From: Paenibacillus polymyxa
Lineage (GTDB): Bacteria; Bacillota; Bacilli; Paenibacillales; Paenibacillaceae
DNA length: 64,000 bases
Reading direction: 5' to 3'
NCBI RefSeq assembly: GCF_015710975.1
Contig: NZ_CP049783.1
Span: 434,001 to 498,000 of the forward strand
The translations under genes were made by a program, and so were the position numbers. The notes beneath the pieces are model-generated. The model made no database searches, was not told where the DNA came from, and worked only from the letters and a program-made list of their open reading frames with translations. Positions 36,512 to 46,086 of the stretch are shown one piece after another. Numbering within the stretch: the stretch's first letter is position 1; the number at the start of each line of letters is the position of its first letter.

Positions 36512-37597
36512 TCACTCCATAATATCCTCCACTCTGCGTTCCAAAAATAAATGGTACACCTTGCGTATGACGATTTTGCCGCACATATATAATGGAATAA
36601 CCAAAATGATACCCAAGATCCCGAGCAGGTCGCCACCAACTAGCAATAAAATGACGACAGTCAACGGATGAATGTCCAGCTGCTTGCCAAAGACAATCGG
36701 CGACAGCCAATTATCCTGAATTTGCTGTGCAACGATCACCACCACCAGCGACCAGAGCGCCATGGAAGGCGATTCGAGAAATCCAATGATAACCACAGGT
36801 ATAGAAGCAGCTACTGCCCCCACATAGGGAATAAAATTAAGGAAAATCGAAATAATGGCAAGCAGCAAGGCATAAGGCAAACCAATAATCAAAAATCCAA
36901 GGAACATCATCAAGCCCAACGCGACATTGATCAGCACTCGACTGACGATAAAGCTGCTGAGCGCACTATCAATATCCTCCATAACTTCCAGCGCGTCCTT
37001 ATGATACTTTTTAGGAAAGAAGTTAAGCATTTTGGGACCAAACTTGCTCCCTTCCTTCAACATGTAATAGAGCAATATGGGAAAGGTAGCCAATACGATA
37101 AAAAAGTAGGATACGAACGATACCAGCTTTACCGAGTAATCTGACAGCGTTGAAAAAGCTTCGTTTAACGTATCTGACAGTTGTGACAGCGGGTCTTCAC
37201 CCGGAGGCAGTACTTGTCTCAAGGATTGATTATGCCGCCATTGGCTCAATTGATCAACCAGACTTTTAATAAGCTTCGGCGCATTCTCAAATAAATTGGT
37301 TACCTGATCACGGAGCGTAGGCCACACTCCCCATGAGAAGAGGAACAGTAACACGCCAATAACCAAATAAATCAGCAATATGGAAATTGATCGTTTGATT
37401 TTTCTCCGTTCCATGACATCTACGATCGGTCTCAATAAATAATAGAGGAAAAAAGATAGCATCAACGGTACAACCAGCAAGCTGACCAAGGATACAAGAG
37501 GACTGAATATAAAGCTTACTTTGGTGCCCAAGTAAATAATGAGCAATAGCATGACGATTCCTGAAGTCAGGCGAAAAAAACGATTATTTTGCAGCAT
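36512..37597 (-). CDS. AI-2E-family (PerM-like) membrane protein
   Basis: A 361-residue protein with about seven or eight membrane segments. Seen: a paired N-terminal helix unit, an extracytoplasmic loop (about residues 80-130), and the family segments ALLLAIISIFLNFIPYVGAVAASIPV and VVIVAQQIQDNWLSPIVFGKQLDIHPLTVV. Members have been linked to export of signals or ions; the substrate here is unknown. It is convergent with the bactofilin gene. Confidence 0.92.
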   Translation of the reverse strand: MLQNNRFFRLTSGIVMLLLIIYLGTKVSFIFSPLVSLVSLLVVPLMLSFFLYYLLRPIVDVMERRKIKRSISILLIYLVIGVLLFLFSWGVWPTLRDQVTNLFENAPKLIKSLVDQLSQWRHNQSLRQVLPPGEDPLSQLSDTLNEAFSTLSDYSVKLVSFVSYFFIVLATFPILLYYMLKEGSKFGPKMLNFFPKKYHKDALEVMEDIDSALSSFIVSRVLINVALGLMMFLGFLIIGLPYALLLAIISIFLNFIPYVGAVAASIPVVIIGFLESPSMALWSLVVVIVAQQIQDNWLSPIVFGKQLDIHPLTVVILLLVGGDLLGILGIILVIPLYMCGKIVIRKVYHLFLERRVEDIME

Positions 37598-37753
37598 ATC
37601 ATACGCCCCCCTGTTCTGTTTCTCTCTACTTCTTTAAACGCAAACCGACCCTATTGATTGATTCTTGCTGAAAATAGATTACAATATACCCACACTTACA
37701 GAATATGTAGCAAAAATGACATAGATACTGAATAAAACAGTGCCAACATAGCA

Positions 37754-37794
37754 AAAAAGGAAGTCCAAATGGCTAGGCATTGGACTTCCTTTTT
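37754..37794. terminator. Bidirectional terminator
   Basis: A perfect 15-bp stem AAAAAGGAAGTCCAA/TTGGACTTCCTTTTT with an 11-nt loop. It lies past the ABC permease stop on the minus strand. Confidence 0.88.
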
Positions 37795-37857
37795 GTGATC
37801 TCAGCATTTTGCCAAAATCCTCGTGTTATTCAATCACACATGCTAAGAGATACGTGT

Positions 37858-38640
37858 TTAGGTTGAAACATCCCGTTTTATGAAAACCACCCAGGCAATG
37901 GCGATAAAAACCACATAATAAGCGGCCAGCACGGCGAGCGAAAAGGTTAGATTGGAACTTACTGTACCCGGCGGCATATCTAGATATTTTTTCAGATCCA
38001 TATGTGTAAAGAGTACGTATTTGGTCCATTCAAAACGATCTGTGCTGAACAAGCCAATAGAGTTATACACCGTTTTGGTGAACATCATAAACAAGGACAA
38101 ACCAATCGCCAAAGCGCTCGAACGAAACACCGCGGATAACATAAATGCAAAAGCCATGGTCACGAATAAGGCGATATAGCTATACAAGAAGTTCAGCGTT
38201 ACGTAAGATATCGGATCACTGAACAGCGGAACAGAGCCCGCTGGTGCGTCCTTCGATAACATCAGCCAGGAGGATAGCGTAACCATCAAGACCAAAACGA
38301 TTGTTCCAAGCAAGCTGAACAAAATCACCGATATATACTTGGACAACAAAATTTTGCTGCGAGTCCAAGGGCGGATGAGCAGCAACTTAATCGTTCCCCA
38401 TGTAAATTCGCCAGCCACCGAATCAGCAGCTACAATGACCGTAAACGTCGTATTGAGGAAAAATGTAAACAACGTTGTCAATGCGATGCCATCCCACACA
38501 CTAACCTGATCAGAAACTAGAGAAATCAGCATCGGAATCACAGCGGTGATGACCGCCAGCAGCCCCAGCATGATCCATGTGCGCACACGCAAGTAGATTT
38601 TAAGATTTTCATTATGTACCAGCTTGAAGAAATCAGCCAA
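37858..38640 (-). CDS. ABC-2-type transporter permease
   Basis: A 260-residue protein with six membrane segments. The first lies at about residues 20-44, and the AGEFTWGTIKLLLIRPWTRSKILLSKY loop (about 76-102) is typical of ABC-2 permeases. It works with the ATPase gene, whose end it overlaps by 8 bases. The pair resembles BcrA/BcrB-type exporters of peptide antibiotics or lipids, but the substrate cannot be read. Confidence 0.92.
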   Translation of the reverse strand: MADFFKLVHNENLKIYLRVRTWIMLGLLAVITAVIPMLISLVSDQVSVWDGIALTTLFTFFLNTTFTVIVAADSVAGEFTWGTIKLLLIRPWTRSKILLSKYISVILFSLLGTIVLVLMVTLSSWLMLSKDAPAGSVPLFSDPISYVTLNFLYSYIALFVTMAFAFMLSAVFRSSALAIGLSLFMMFTKTVYNSIGLFSTDRFEWTKYVLFTHMDLKKYLDMPPGTVSSNLTFSLAVLAAYYVVFIAIAWVVFIKRDVST

Positions 38641-39553
38641 TGGACCCGCCTCCCGTCACTTCCAAAAATTGATCTTCCAACGTACGGGCAACCGGGCGAA
38701 TCGCATACACCTTGACTCCATTTGCAGCCAGCAGACTGTTCATCTCTGCAATCTGTTCCCGCTCCAGGTGAAGCAGTAGTTGATTGCCTTCGACGCGCCC
38801 TGCTCCAGCAAGCGTATAAGCTTGCTCAGCATCATTGACTTCAAAAGCAATTTCCGCCGTCTGCACTTCTCCCTCTGTATTCTTCAACTGCTTAATATCA
38901 ACCAATCGTCCGCTCTGAATAATGGCCACGCGGTCGCACATCAGCTCCATTTCGGACAACAAATGGCTTGATACAAACACGGTAATTCCTTCGGTACGGG
39001 TCAATTGACGCAAATAATCCCGCAGTTCACGAATACCCTGCGGGTCCAAGCCATTGGTCGGCTCATCCAGCACAAGCAGCTTCGGTCGATGTAAAATCGC
39101 CTGAGCTACCCCGAGTCGCTGCCGCATCCCGAGCGAGTAGGTTTTGACTTTATCATGAATTCGGTTTCCGAGTCCCACCAGACGAATCGCTTCGTCTATA
39201 CGCTCTTGGCTCACCCCGGGAGACATGCGCGCAAAATGCTGCAAATTTTGATAGCCTGTCAAAAACTTGTACATCTCCGGGTTCTCAACAATCGCACCGA
39301 CATGTGAAACAGCCTTTTCGAAATCGGTATTGATGCTGTCTCCGCATATATGAATATCACCCTTGCTGATCGAAATCAGGCCAACCATCATACGAATGGT
39401 GGTCGTTTTTCCTGCACCGTTCGGTCCGAGGAAACCAAATACCTGTCCTGCCGGAACCTCCAGTGTCAGATTGTCCACGATCGCTTTTGAGGAAATGATT
39501 TTACTCACACCCTCCATCCGTATGACGGGAACCTGCCCTGTCGCTTGCTGCAT
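38633..39553 (-). CDS. ABC transporter ATPase (BcrA-like)
   Basis: A 306-residue ATPase. Walker A is GPNGAGKTTTIRM, the signature YSLGMRQRLGVAQ and Walker B LLVLDEPTNGLDPQG. A C-terminal domain of about 80 residues follows, as in DrrA/BcrA proteins. It energises the permease encoded by the overlapping downstream gene. No two-component system lies next to it. Confidence 0.94.
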   Translation of the reverse strand: MQQATGQVPVIRMEGVSKIISSKAIVDNLTLEVPAGQVFGFLGPNGAGKTTTIRMMVGLISISKGDIHICGDSINTDFEKAVSHVGAIVENPEMYKFLTGYQNLQHFARMSPGVSQERIDEAIRLVGLGNRIHDKVKTYSLGMRQRLGVAQAILHRPKLLVLDEPTNGLDPQGIRELRDYLRQLTRTEGITVFVSSHLLSEMELMCDRVAIIQSGRLVDIKQLKNTEGEVQTAEIAFEVNDAEQAYTLAGAGRVEGNQLLLHLEREQIAEMNSLLAANGVKVYAIRPVARTLEDQFLEVTGGGSIG

Positions 39554-39668
39554 GCTATGAAACTCCTTCCACCCGGAGTGAAGCTGTCATCCATTTTACT
39601 GTACATTTCCGGTTTTGGAAGTATTGTACCATATTTATCCTGTCAGAAACACCTTTGGGAGCACCTTA

Positions 39669-40166
39669 TCACGTCTGTTCCTTCTCCTTGTATATCCAAA
39701 GCACTCTCCACTCCTCATCTTCCTGCGTCACATAACAAGGCTGTACGATATCAAAAGTACCGAATCGGGTCTTGTAGTGCTGAGTGACCGTAATACGGTA
39801 GACCTTCCCTAAATCTTCCCCATTCGAATCGGTACGAATGTCATATTCAGCCTGCGGCTCCCCCAGTTCAAAGGTAAACGTATCCGTCCCCATATCCTGC
39901 ATAAAAACGTGCGCACGCTGCTGCACATACGTGGACTTCTCGAATTTCTTCTTCATTTGTGAATGAAAAAGCTCCCATGAGCCGCCAAAATTCCCCGATT
40001 GCTCCATTGTGTAGAACTCGTTCAGCGCTTCTACGGCTTGATCCCCTTCCCCTGTAGACATCACCCCACGTAGACCCATCCACAGCAGCCATAGCAATCC
40101 ACATATGATTGCAAAATACAGTAGCTTACGGACGAACGCCGAAGCCGCTCTCCTTCTAAGCAGCAC
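39669..40166 (-). CDS. Membrane-anchored protein of unknown function
   Basis: A 165-residue protein. A basic N terminus (MLLRRRAASAFVRK) and one membrane helix (about residues 15-33) precede a soluble domain outside the membrane. That domain, with EALNEFYTMEQSGNFGGSWELFHS and later GKVYRITVTQHYKTRF, looks like an NTF2-like fold; this is a guess from pattern. It lies between the LCP gene and the ABC transporter and may be the last gene of the exopolysaccharide operon. Confidence 0.65.
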   Translation of the reverse strand: MLLRRRAASAFVRKLLYFAIICGLLWLLWMGLRGVMSTGEGDQAVEALNEFYTMEQSGNFGGSWELFHSQMKKKFEKSTYVQQRAHVFMQDMGTDTFTFELGEPQAEYDIRTDSNGEDLGKVYRITVTQHYKTRFGTFDIVQPCYVTQEDEEWRVLWIYKEKEQT

Positions 40167-40283
40167 ACCTGTCCCTCCCTCTGTCGGACTGTACCGAATA
40201 CTCTACAGATGTATGTGGGACAAGAGGAGTTTAGAAGAGAATAACAGGTCTCCCTAAAGGACATTCGCCTATATAAGGGATGC

Positions 40284-41261
40284 CTAAGGTGATGCGGGAG
40301 TGGTGAGCAAATGCTTCTCCAGCACTCCATGGATACGTTGGCGTTCCTGCTCATCTACGATGTAATAATACACACCGTTAATTTTGCTCCCATGTCCCTT
40401 TATCTCAACGGTATCCGTCTGCTTAAGAGACGGGCCGATCCGGGTCAGGAAGGTCTTCATATCGTCAAAGCTAATGTCTGTGCGAATCTGCTCCCCCGCT
40501 GCCTCCAGTATCAGTTTTACTCGCAATAGCCCTTCCTTGCTGATGGACTGGGCAAGAATTTGCTTGAGCAGCTCTCGCTGGCGGGCGTTTCTTCCGAGAT
40601 CCCCACGCGGATCATCAAATCGCATACGGGCATAGGCCAATGCTTCAGTTCCGTTCAAGTTCAAATTCCCCTGCGCAAAATGATGCCCCTCATACTGAAA
40701 ATCAAGTGGATTGTAGACCTCCACTCCTCCCACAAGGTCCACCATTTTCGCAAACCCTTCCATATTCATTTGTACATAGTAATCTATCGGGTGATTCAAA
40801 AAATGCTCTACCGTACGGATCGACATATCCACGCCCCCAAAAGCAAACGCGTGATTGATTTTGTCCTCACGCCCTCTACCGACCAACTCTGTTCGCGTAT
40901 CACGCGGAATGTTGAACATCAACATCGAACCATTGGCGGGATTCACAGATAGAACGATCATCGTATCCGATCGTCCTGGATCGTGCGGTCGCCGATCAAC
41001 ACCCAGCACCAGCACGGTGAACGGCTTGAACTGAGAGATGGCTGCCGGATTGGGTGTACTTGATCCAGTGTCTGTACCTACGGAGCGCCCTGCTCCGCCC
41101 GTAGCAAGGGTAGAGACCGCTCCGGGCTGCACGATGCTGCGCGGATGATACATCGCATTTGCCGCTGTTTTAAAGGAATGATACACATAGACGGTATAGG
41201 CGGCACCTCCTACAACCAATAACGCCACAGCCCCCAATGTCACCTTCAGCCATCGTTTCAT
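40284..41261 (-). CDS. LytR-CpsA-Psr (LCP) family phosphotransferase
   Basis: A 325-residue protein. After a membrane helix (about residues 7-27) comes the LCP domain with FTVLVLGVDRRPHDPGRSDTM, MFNIPRDTRTELVGRG and HFLNHPIDYYVQMNMEGF. Conserved Arg and Asp residues that hold the lipid pyrophosphate are present. LCP enzymes attach undecaprenyl-linked glycopolymers to peptidoglycan outside the cell. It follows the UDP-glucose dehydrogenase gene after 13 bp, so it belongs to the polysaccharide operon and may anchor part of the polymer. Confidence 0.94.
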   Translation of the reverse strand: MKRWLKVTLGAVALLVVGGAAYTVYVYHSFKTAANAMYHPRSIVQPGAVSTLATGGAGRSVGTDTGSSTPNPAAISQFKPFTVLVLGVDRRPHDPGRSDTMIVLSVNPANGSMLMFNIPRDTRTELVGRGREDKINHAFAFGGVDMSIRTVEHFLNHPIDYYVQMNMEGFAKMVDLVGGVEVYNPLDFQYEGHHFAQGNLNLNGTEALAYARMRFDDPRGDLGRNARQRELLKQILAQSISKEGLLRVKLILEAAGEQIRTDISFDDMKTFLTRIGPSLKQTDTVEIKGHGSKINGVYYYIVDEQERQRIHGVLEKHLLTTPASP

Positions 41262-41274
41262 ACGCAGCCTCCCT

Positions 41275-42615
41275 TTACGGATTCACTACAGACTGATGAC
41301 GATCTATATCCAGATTGTTCATCTGTGGCCTGCCGACAGAATAGTATGCAAAGGCAGATTGTCTGATTTGTTCTTCGCTGTACACATTGCGCCCGTCAAT
41401 CATAATGGGATACTTCATCAACTCGTTCAGCTCACCCAGTCCGACCTCACCAAACTCCTCCCATTCCGTCAAGAGACACAACGCATCGCATCCTTCTGCT
41501 GCTTCTCGTGCGCTATCGGCCCACTTTATTTCCGGGCTGTCCAGCAATCGGCGGAAGTTAGCGGTAGCGATCGGGTCATATGCACGAATGTGCGCACCTG
41601 CCTCCAGCAGCGACTGTATGATATCCAGCGCCGGGGCATCTCTTACGTCATCTGTATTTGGTTTAAAGGCCAGCCCCCATATGCCAATCGTAGCCCCTTC
41701 CAGCTCACCCAGTGCCTCTTTCAGCTTGCGAATCACGTTAAAACGTTGTCCCTGATTCACCTCTACCACGGATTTCAGCAGCTTAAATTCATAATCCACG
41801 TTGCCTGCAATTTGAATTAAAGCCTGCGTATCCTTGGGAAAACACGAACCACCATAGCCGATACCAGCAGACAAAAAGGAGGAACCGATCCGCTGATCCA
41901 GTCCCATACCGTGTGCCACGCGTGTAACGTCTGCACCCACCTTTTCACAAATATTCGCAATCTCATTAATGAACGAAATTTTGGTCGCCAAAAAAGCATT
42001 CGACGCATACTTAATCATCTCGGCCGAATGGATATCCGTGGTTAAAATATTCGTTGTCAGCGGCTCATGCAGAGTAGTTAGCACTGCGGATACATGCGGA
42101 TCGGAAGCTCCAATGACGATTCGATCAGGCTGTAGGGTGTCCATGACCGCCGAGCCTTCTCGTAAAAATTCAGGAACCGAAGCGACACCAAAAGGATAGT
42201 TCGTGCGGCTAGCGATCCAATTTTGAATACGCTCGTTCGTTCCGACAGGCACCGTGCTTTTGGTAACTATGATCTTGTAGCCATTCATGGCAGCTGCCAC
42301 CTCGCACGCTGCTTCTTCAATATAAGACAAGTTGGCTTCACCGCTCGGCAATGAAGGCGTACCCACCGCCAAAATAACAATTTCAGCTGCCTGCACTGAA
42401 GCTGCGGTATCTGTTGTGAAGCTTAGCCGGCCCTGCTCGACATTATCTTTAATTAGAGCCTTTAAGCCTGGTTCATAAATCGGTACTCCACCTGCACGCA
42501 GCTGACGAATTTTGTCTTCATTCTGATCGATACAGACGACGTTATTGCCAAGCGCGGCAAAACAGACCCCTGACACCAGTCCGACATACCCGGCACCTAT
42601 AACACATAGTTTCAA
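41275..42615 (-). CDS. ugd: UDP-glucose 6-dehydrogenase, first copy
   Basis: A 446-residue enzyme. The NAD-binding KLCVIGAGYVGLVSG, the middle EFLREGSAVMDTLQPDR, the catalytic Cys in GYGGSCFPKD (near residue 261) and the C-terminal LAFKPNTDDVRDAPAL are all present. It makes UDP-glucuronate for the exopolysaccharide. The TTG at 42615 is preferred because an AAAGGGGGAA site precedes it; the frame opens at 42645. It is closely similar to the second copy at 60978-62306. Confidence 0.95.
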   Translation of the reverse strand: MKLCVIGAGYVGLVSGVCFAALGNNVVCIDQNEDKIRQLRAGGVPIYEPGLKALIKDNVEQGRLSFTTDTAASVQAAEIVILAVGTPSLPSGEANLSYIEEAACEVAAAMNGYKIIVTKSTVPVGTNERIQNWIASRTNYPFGVASVPEFLREGSAVMDTLQPDRIVIGASDPHVSAVLTTLHEPLTTNILTTDIHSAEMIKYASNAFLATKISFINEIANICEKVGADVTRVAHGMGLDQRIGSSFLSAGIGYGGSCFPKDTQALIQIAGNVDYEFKLLKSVVEVNQGQRFNVIRKLKEALGELEGATIGIWGLAFKPNTDDVRDAPALDIIQSLLEAGAHIRAYDPIATANFRRLLDSPEIKWADSAREAAEGCDALCLLTEWEEFGEVGLGELNELMKYPIMIDGRNVYSEEQIRQSAFAYYSVGRPQMNNLDIDRHQSVVNP

Positions 42616-42667
42616 ACCAATTCCCCCTTTTACATGCTGTCTCATTTCACTGTACTTTTGCCCTGCT

Positions 42668-43480
42668 TCACTTCTCTACGCCTCTCCCTGTATGCCGATT
42701 ATGATAGAGCGTGAGCCTTTTATTATGCCGATAGGATTTGAGAAAACGATAGATATACATTGGATTGTTATAGGCATACCTCTTCCATAAACGCTTTGGC
42801 TCACAGAGCAGACGGTACAGCCACTCCAGTCCCAACCTTTGTATCATTAGCGGCGGTCTGCGAACCTTGCCTGTAATATAGTCAAAGGCAGCCCCTACTC
42901 CAACCATCACGCCACGGATACGATCCTTGTTGCGATGCATCCAGATTTCCTGCTTCGGACAGCCCAGACTGACGAATATGAGATGCGCACCTGAAGCATT
43001 GATTTCCTCAATGATCCGCTTCTCCTCCTCTGGCTGAAGTTCACGAAATGGCGGTGAAAAGCTGCCCGCGATACGAATTCCAGGGTAATCCTGTCCTACC
43101 CTGTCTTTTAAGCTATCCAGCGTATCCGGCGTACTGCCGTAAAAATATACGCTCACCTCCGTTTGTGGCGCACGTTCGCACAGCTTGAGCATCAAACTGG
43201 GACCATCTACTCGATCCTGACGCTCGAACCCGTACAGCTTGAGTGCCCATACCAGTGGCATACCATCTGGAGTACACAAATCAGCCTGAGTGAGCGCTTC
43301 GTGGAACTCGGGATGATTCCCGGCCGTGACAATGGAATGGGTGTTGCAAATACATACATAGCTGTCCTTTCGTCCGACTGCCCATTGTTCCAGCGTATGT
43401 ACCGTCTCCTGAAACGTCAGCGCTGCAACATCTGTGCTCGCAATCCTTCCGACTCTATACTGGGGCAGCTGCTTCATCAT
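42668..43480 (-). CDS. WecG/TagA/CpsF-family glycosyltransferase
   Basis: A 270-residue transferase (GT26). Seen: VCICNTHSIVTAGNHPEFHEAL, CTPDGMPLVWALKL (near residue 90), FVSLGCPKQEIWMHRN and VGVGAAFDYITGKVRRPP. Members add N-acetylmannosamine, glucose or similar sugars to lipid-linked acceptors. The ATG at 43480 follows GGAGG. Its start overlaps the preceding glycosyltransferase gene by 26 bases. Confidence 0.93.
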   Translation of the reverse strand: MMKQLPQYRVGRIASTDVAALTFQETVHTLEQWAVGRKDSYVCICNTHSIVTAGNHPEFHEALTQADLCTPDGMPLVWALKLYGFERQDRVDGPSLMLKLCERAPQTEVSVYFYGSTPDTLDSLKDRVGQDYPGIRIAGSFSPPFRELQPEEEKRIIEEINASGAHLIFVSLGCPKQEIWMHRNKDRIRGVMVGVGAAFDYITGKVRRPPLMIQRLGLEWLYRLLCEPKRLWKRYAYNNPMYIYRFLKSYRHNKRLTLYHNRHTGRGVEK

Positions 43481-44696
43481 CACATTCCTCCATGGCCTCG
43501 CTATATATCGCCAGCAGTTGCTTCACATTCACTTCTTCCGTATAGTGTGCTGCATAGTTTTCCGCCACCTTCTGTCTCATAGCTGCATAGTTCTCATAGG
43601 CTACTGCACGGCGAATCACGGTCTTTATATTTTCCAGATCATCATGTTGAAAATGGAAACCCGTCACTCCGTCCTCCACGATTTCCTCCAATGCGCCAAT
43701 TCGGCTGCACAATACCGGCGTTCCCACGGAATAGGACTCTACAATCGTCATCGGAAAACCTTCATACCAAATGGAAGGCACCATCACATACATGGCTCGG
43801 CTCATACAATCCAGCACGGTGTCTCCATCCTGCTTGCCGAGAAACCGAATGTCTTCCTGCGCATAAGCAGCAGCCAGTTCAGCCTTTTGCGGACCATCGC
43901 CAATGATGACCAGTCTCAATCCACCTCGATCTTCCAGCTGTGACCAGGCTTGCAACAGATTGCGAACCCCTTTTTCAGCTGAAATCCGGCCCACGAACAA
44001 CAAATAACGATCATTGGGGTCATACTTGGCTTTGACTGTTTGATGATGGATAAAATTCGGTTTTACTGCGATGCGATCCAGCGGAATGCCACTTTCGGCA
44101 AATTTGTCCCGTGCAAACTCCGTCAGCGCAATATAGCGACTTACCTTGTGCTGCCATGTGCCGATCAGCTCGTTGAACTTAATCATCGCCGCCACCGGAA
44201 TCGTCTGCAGCTGTGAGCCTCGGTAACATCCATGACGGATGGAGTGCAGCAGCGTGCCGTGCAGGCATTTTTCACAAACTTCATTCCCTCGCATAAAGGT
44301 TGCCGCCGGACAAATCAGCCTGTAATTATGCAGTGTCTGGACAACCGGAACCCCCAGCCGTTCACAGGCATGATAGACCGATGGGGATATGACCGGGAAA
44401 AAATTATGCACATGTACCACATCCGGTTTCACCCGCAAAAGCAGCTCTTTGATCCTTTTGAATTCTGGGAAGGACCAGGCTGCCTCTACCGCCAGCTTTG
44501 CCATGTTGGCCAATCCTTTGCTTTGAATGCTGTCGTTATGCACATAGTAATGCTCCGTCTCTATTCCTCTGGAACGCAGCATAGCCGATTCCTGCTCGAC
44601 AACCTTGTCTTCTCCCCCACTTTGCTGATAAAAGTTATGGATGATCAGTACTTTGCTTACAGGCGGGGTCATTCGTCTGCTAACCTGTTGACTCAC
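43455..44696 (-). CDS. Glycosyltransferase family 4
   Basis: A 413-residue GT-B enzyme. The N-terminal domain has IIHNFYQQSGGEDKVVEQE and VVHVHNFFPVISPSVYH. A Cys-rich loop CPAATFMRGNEVCEKCLHG is typical of one GT4 subgroup. The C-terminal domain has LFVGRISAEKGVRNLLQAW and the donor-binding SIWYEGFPMTIVESYSVGTPVL. It adds one sugar of the repeat unit in the cytoplasm; donor unknown. Overlaps its neighbours on both sides. Confidence 0.92.
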   Translation of the reverse strand: MSQQVSRRMTPPVSKVLIIHNFYQQSGGEDKVVEQESAMLRSRGIETEHYYVHNDSIQSKGLANMAKLAVEAAWSFPEFKRIKELLLRVKPDVVHVHNFFPVISPSVYHACERLGVPVVQTLHNYRLICPAATFMRGNEVCEKCLHGTLLHSIRHGCYRGSQLQTIPVAAMIKFNELIGTWQHKVSRYIALTEFARDKFAESGIPLDRIAVKPNFIHHQTVKAKYDPNDRYLLFVGRISAEKGVRNLLQAWSQLEDRGGLRLVIIGDGPQKAELAAAYAQEDIRFLGKQDGDTVLDCMSRAMYVMVPSIWYEGFPMTIVESYSVGTPVLCSRIGALEEIVEDGVTGFHFQHDDLENIKTVIRRAVAYENYAAMRQKVAENYAAHYTEEVNVKQLLAIYSEAMEECDDEAAAPV

Positions 44697-45910
44697 GTGG
44701 CCGCCCCACTTTCCTGTGTTGATTGCATAGCGTGATTGGAGCTTATGGGTTTGATCCGCTGCTGGCTTATGATTTCATCCGCAATCCGATCCCACGACAT
44801 ACGCTCGAGCGTAAGAAACGCTTGCTCGGCCAGACTTCGTCTAAGCCCAGCATCATCCAGCAATGTGCCTATACGACCAGCCCATTCCTCCTCCGAAAAG
44901 CTTCTCAGCATCACTCCGCTCACTCCGTCCTCAATCAAGGTAACCGAGCCACCGTTCACCGAAGAAATAATCGGGACACGGAACAGCATGCTTTCCAGCA
45001 GCACCATGCCAAAAATATCGTATTGGGTCGGAAACAGCATCACATCCGCTGCTCCGTAAATCTGCCACAGATGACGTTGCTCCACTCTTGGAAAATGTAT
45101 AATACTATCCGTCAACCCCAGTTGCTCAGCATAAGCCCAATAACGATCCGTATCTATCTTTCGTCCATCCCCAACCATTAACAAAAGGCAGCCGGGATGC
45201 TTTTGGAGTACTCTTTTGAACGTATTCAGCATAAAACGTATATTTCTCCGTTCCTCCAGCACACCGACATACAGCAACACCGGGCGATTACCGATCCGAC
45301 GCAGTTCATTCGCAACCTCACGGTTTTCCTCACGCTCTCCGCTTTGGTCGTCACTGTTGAATCCTCTCACTACATTGCTGCGATCCAGTCCGACCCCAAT
45401 CGTTATCACGTTGTCAAAGCCTTTATTCTCCAGATAGCGCTTGGCAAGATCGGATTTGACATAGGTTCGGCGTAGAGACTTTGTCACCTTAGGCAGCAGC
45501 ATAACATCGTACAGTTTGCGGATCAGCGCATGCGTATTATCCCGGTATGGACCGTGATACAGCGCCAGCTTATCGGGACATTTGCGGGAAAGCAGGTAGG
45601 TCATGATCTGGTTGTATTCTGTAGTAATAACCAGATCATAAGCTGCCAGAAAAGAATCTTTGAGAACATCTCTGTAGATGCTGTTGCTTAAAAACTTGAA
45701 ACCGTGCAGCCAAATAATGCGCAAGGTGCATCCTTCGTGCCGATAGACCTGTTCCAGATGGGTCTCCTTACGATCGTTGTAGTAAACAATATCGCAATCG
45801 TAACCTTTACGGACGAGCGCTTTGCCCAAGCCGACTTCCTGCAAATTGTATGAGGCTCCATTCACCTTGCTGGCAAAGTTGCGAAGATACAATATTTTTG
45901 GAATCATCAT
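44693..45910 (-). CDS. Glycosyltransferase family 4
   Basis: A 405-residue GT-B enzyme. It starts MMIPKILYLRNFASKVNGASY; the acceptor side has LYHGPYRDNTH. The C-terminal domain has LLYVGVLEERRNIRFMLN and the donor loop PTQYDIFGMVLLESMLFRVPIISS. The ATG at 45910 follows AGGAG. Its last codons overlap the next gene by 4 bases. It is separated from the upstream part of the operon by a 615-bp noncoding region that holds a structured repeat. Confidence 0.92.
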   Translation of the reverse strand: MMIPKILYLRNFASKVNGASYNLQEVGLGKALVRKGYDCDIVYYNDRKETHLEQVYRHEGCTLRIIWLHGFKFLSNSIYRDVLKDSFLAAYDLVITTEYNQIMTYLLSRKCPDKLALYHGPYRDNTHALIRKLYDVMLLPKVTKSLRRTYVKSDLAKRYLENKGFDNVITIGVGLDRSNVVRGFNSDDQSGEREENREVANELRRIGNRPVLLYVGVLEERRNIRFMLNTFKRVLQKHPGCLLLMVGDGRKIDTDRYWAYAEQLGLTDSIIHFPRVEQRHLWQIYGAADVMLFPTQYDIFGMVLLESMLFRVPIISSVNGGSVTLIEDGVSGVMLRSFSEEEWAGRIGTLLDDAGLRRSLAEQAFLTLERMSWDRIADEIISQQRIKPISSNHAMQSTQESGAAT

Positions 45911-45974
45911 CAGTACTCCTGCCATTTCATATTGGGTGAGTTATGGGAGGCGGGATTAGAGCCCGCTGCGCACT

Positions 45975-46086
45975 CCATTTGATCTTTCGATCGCTGTTGC
46001 AGTGAGATTCCTGGACATATAAAACAAAGCCGAGGTAGGAATCCCACTGCAAAGGCGAACGCTAGCGCTTCTTCAGATTCAAATGG
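45975..46086 (+). repeat. Structured repeat R1 (about 112 nt)
   Basis: First of three related elements. It begins CCATTTGATCTT and ends GATTCAAATGG, so the ends pair. An inner stem TTGCAGTGAGATTCC/GGAATCCCACTGCAA and a small hairpin around CGAACGCTAGCGCTTC lie inside. It aligns along its whole length with R2 (60322-60435) and R3 (60829-60941, reversed). Not recognised as a known insertion sequence or Rfam family. Confidence 0.75.
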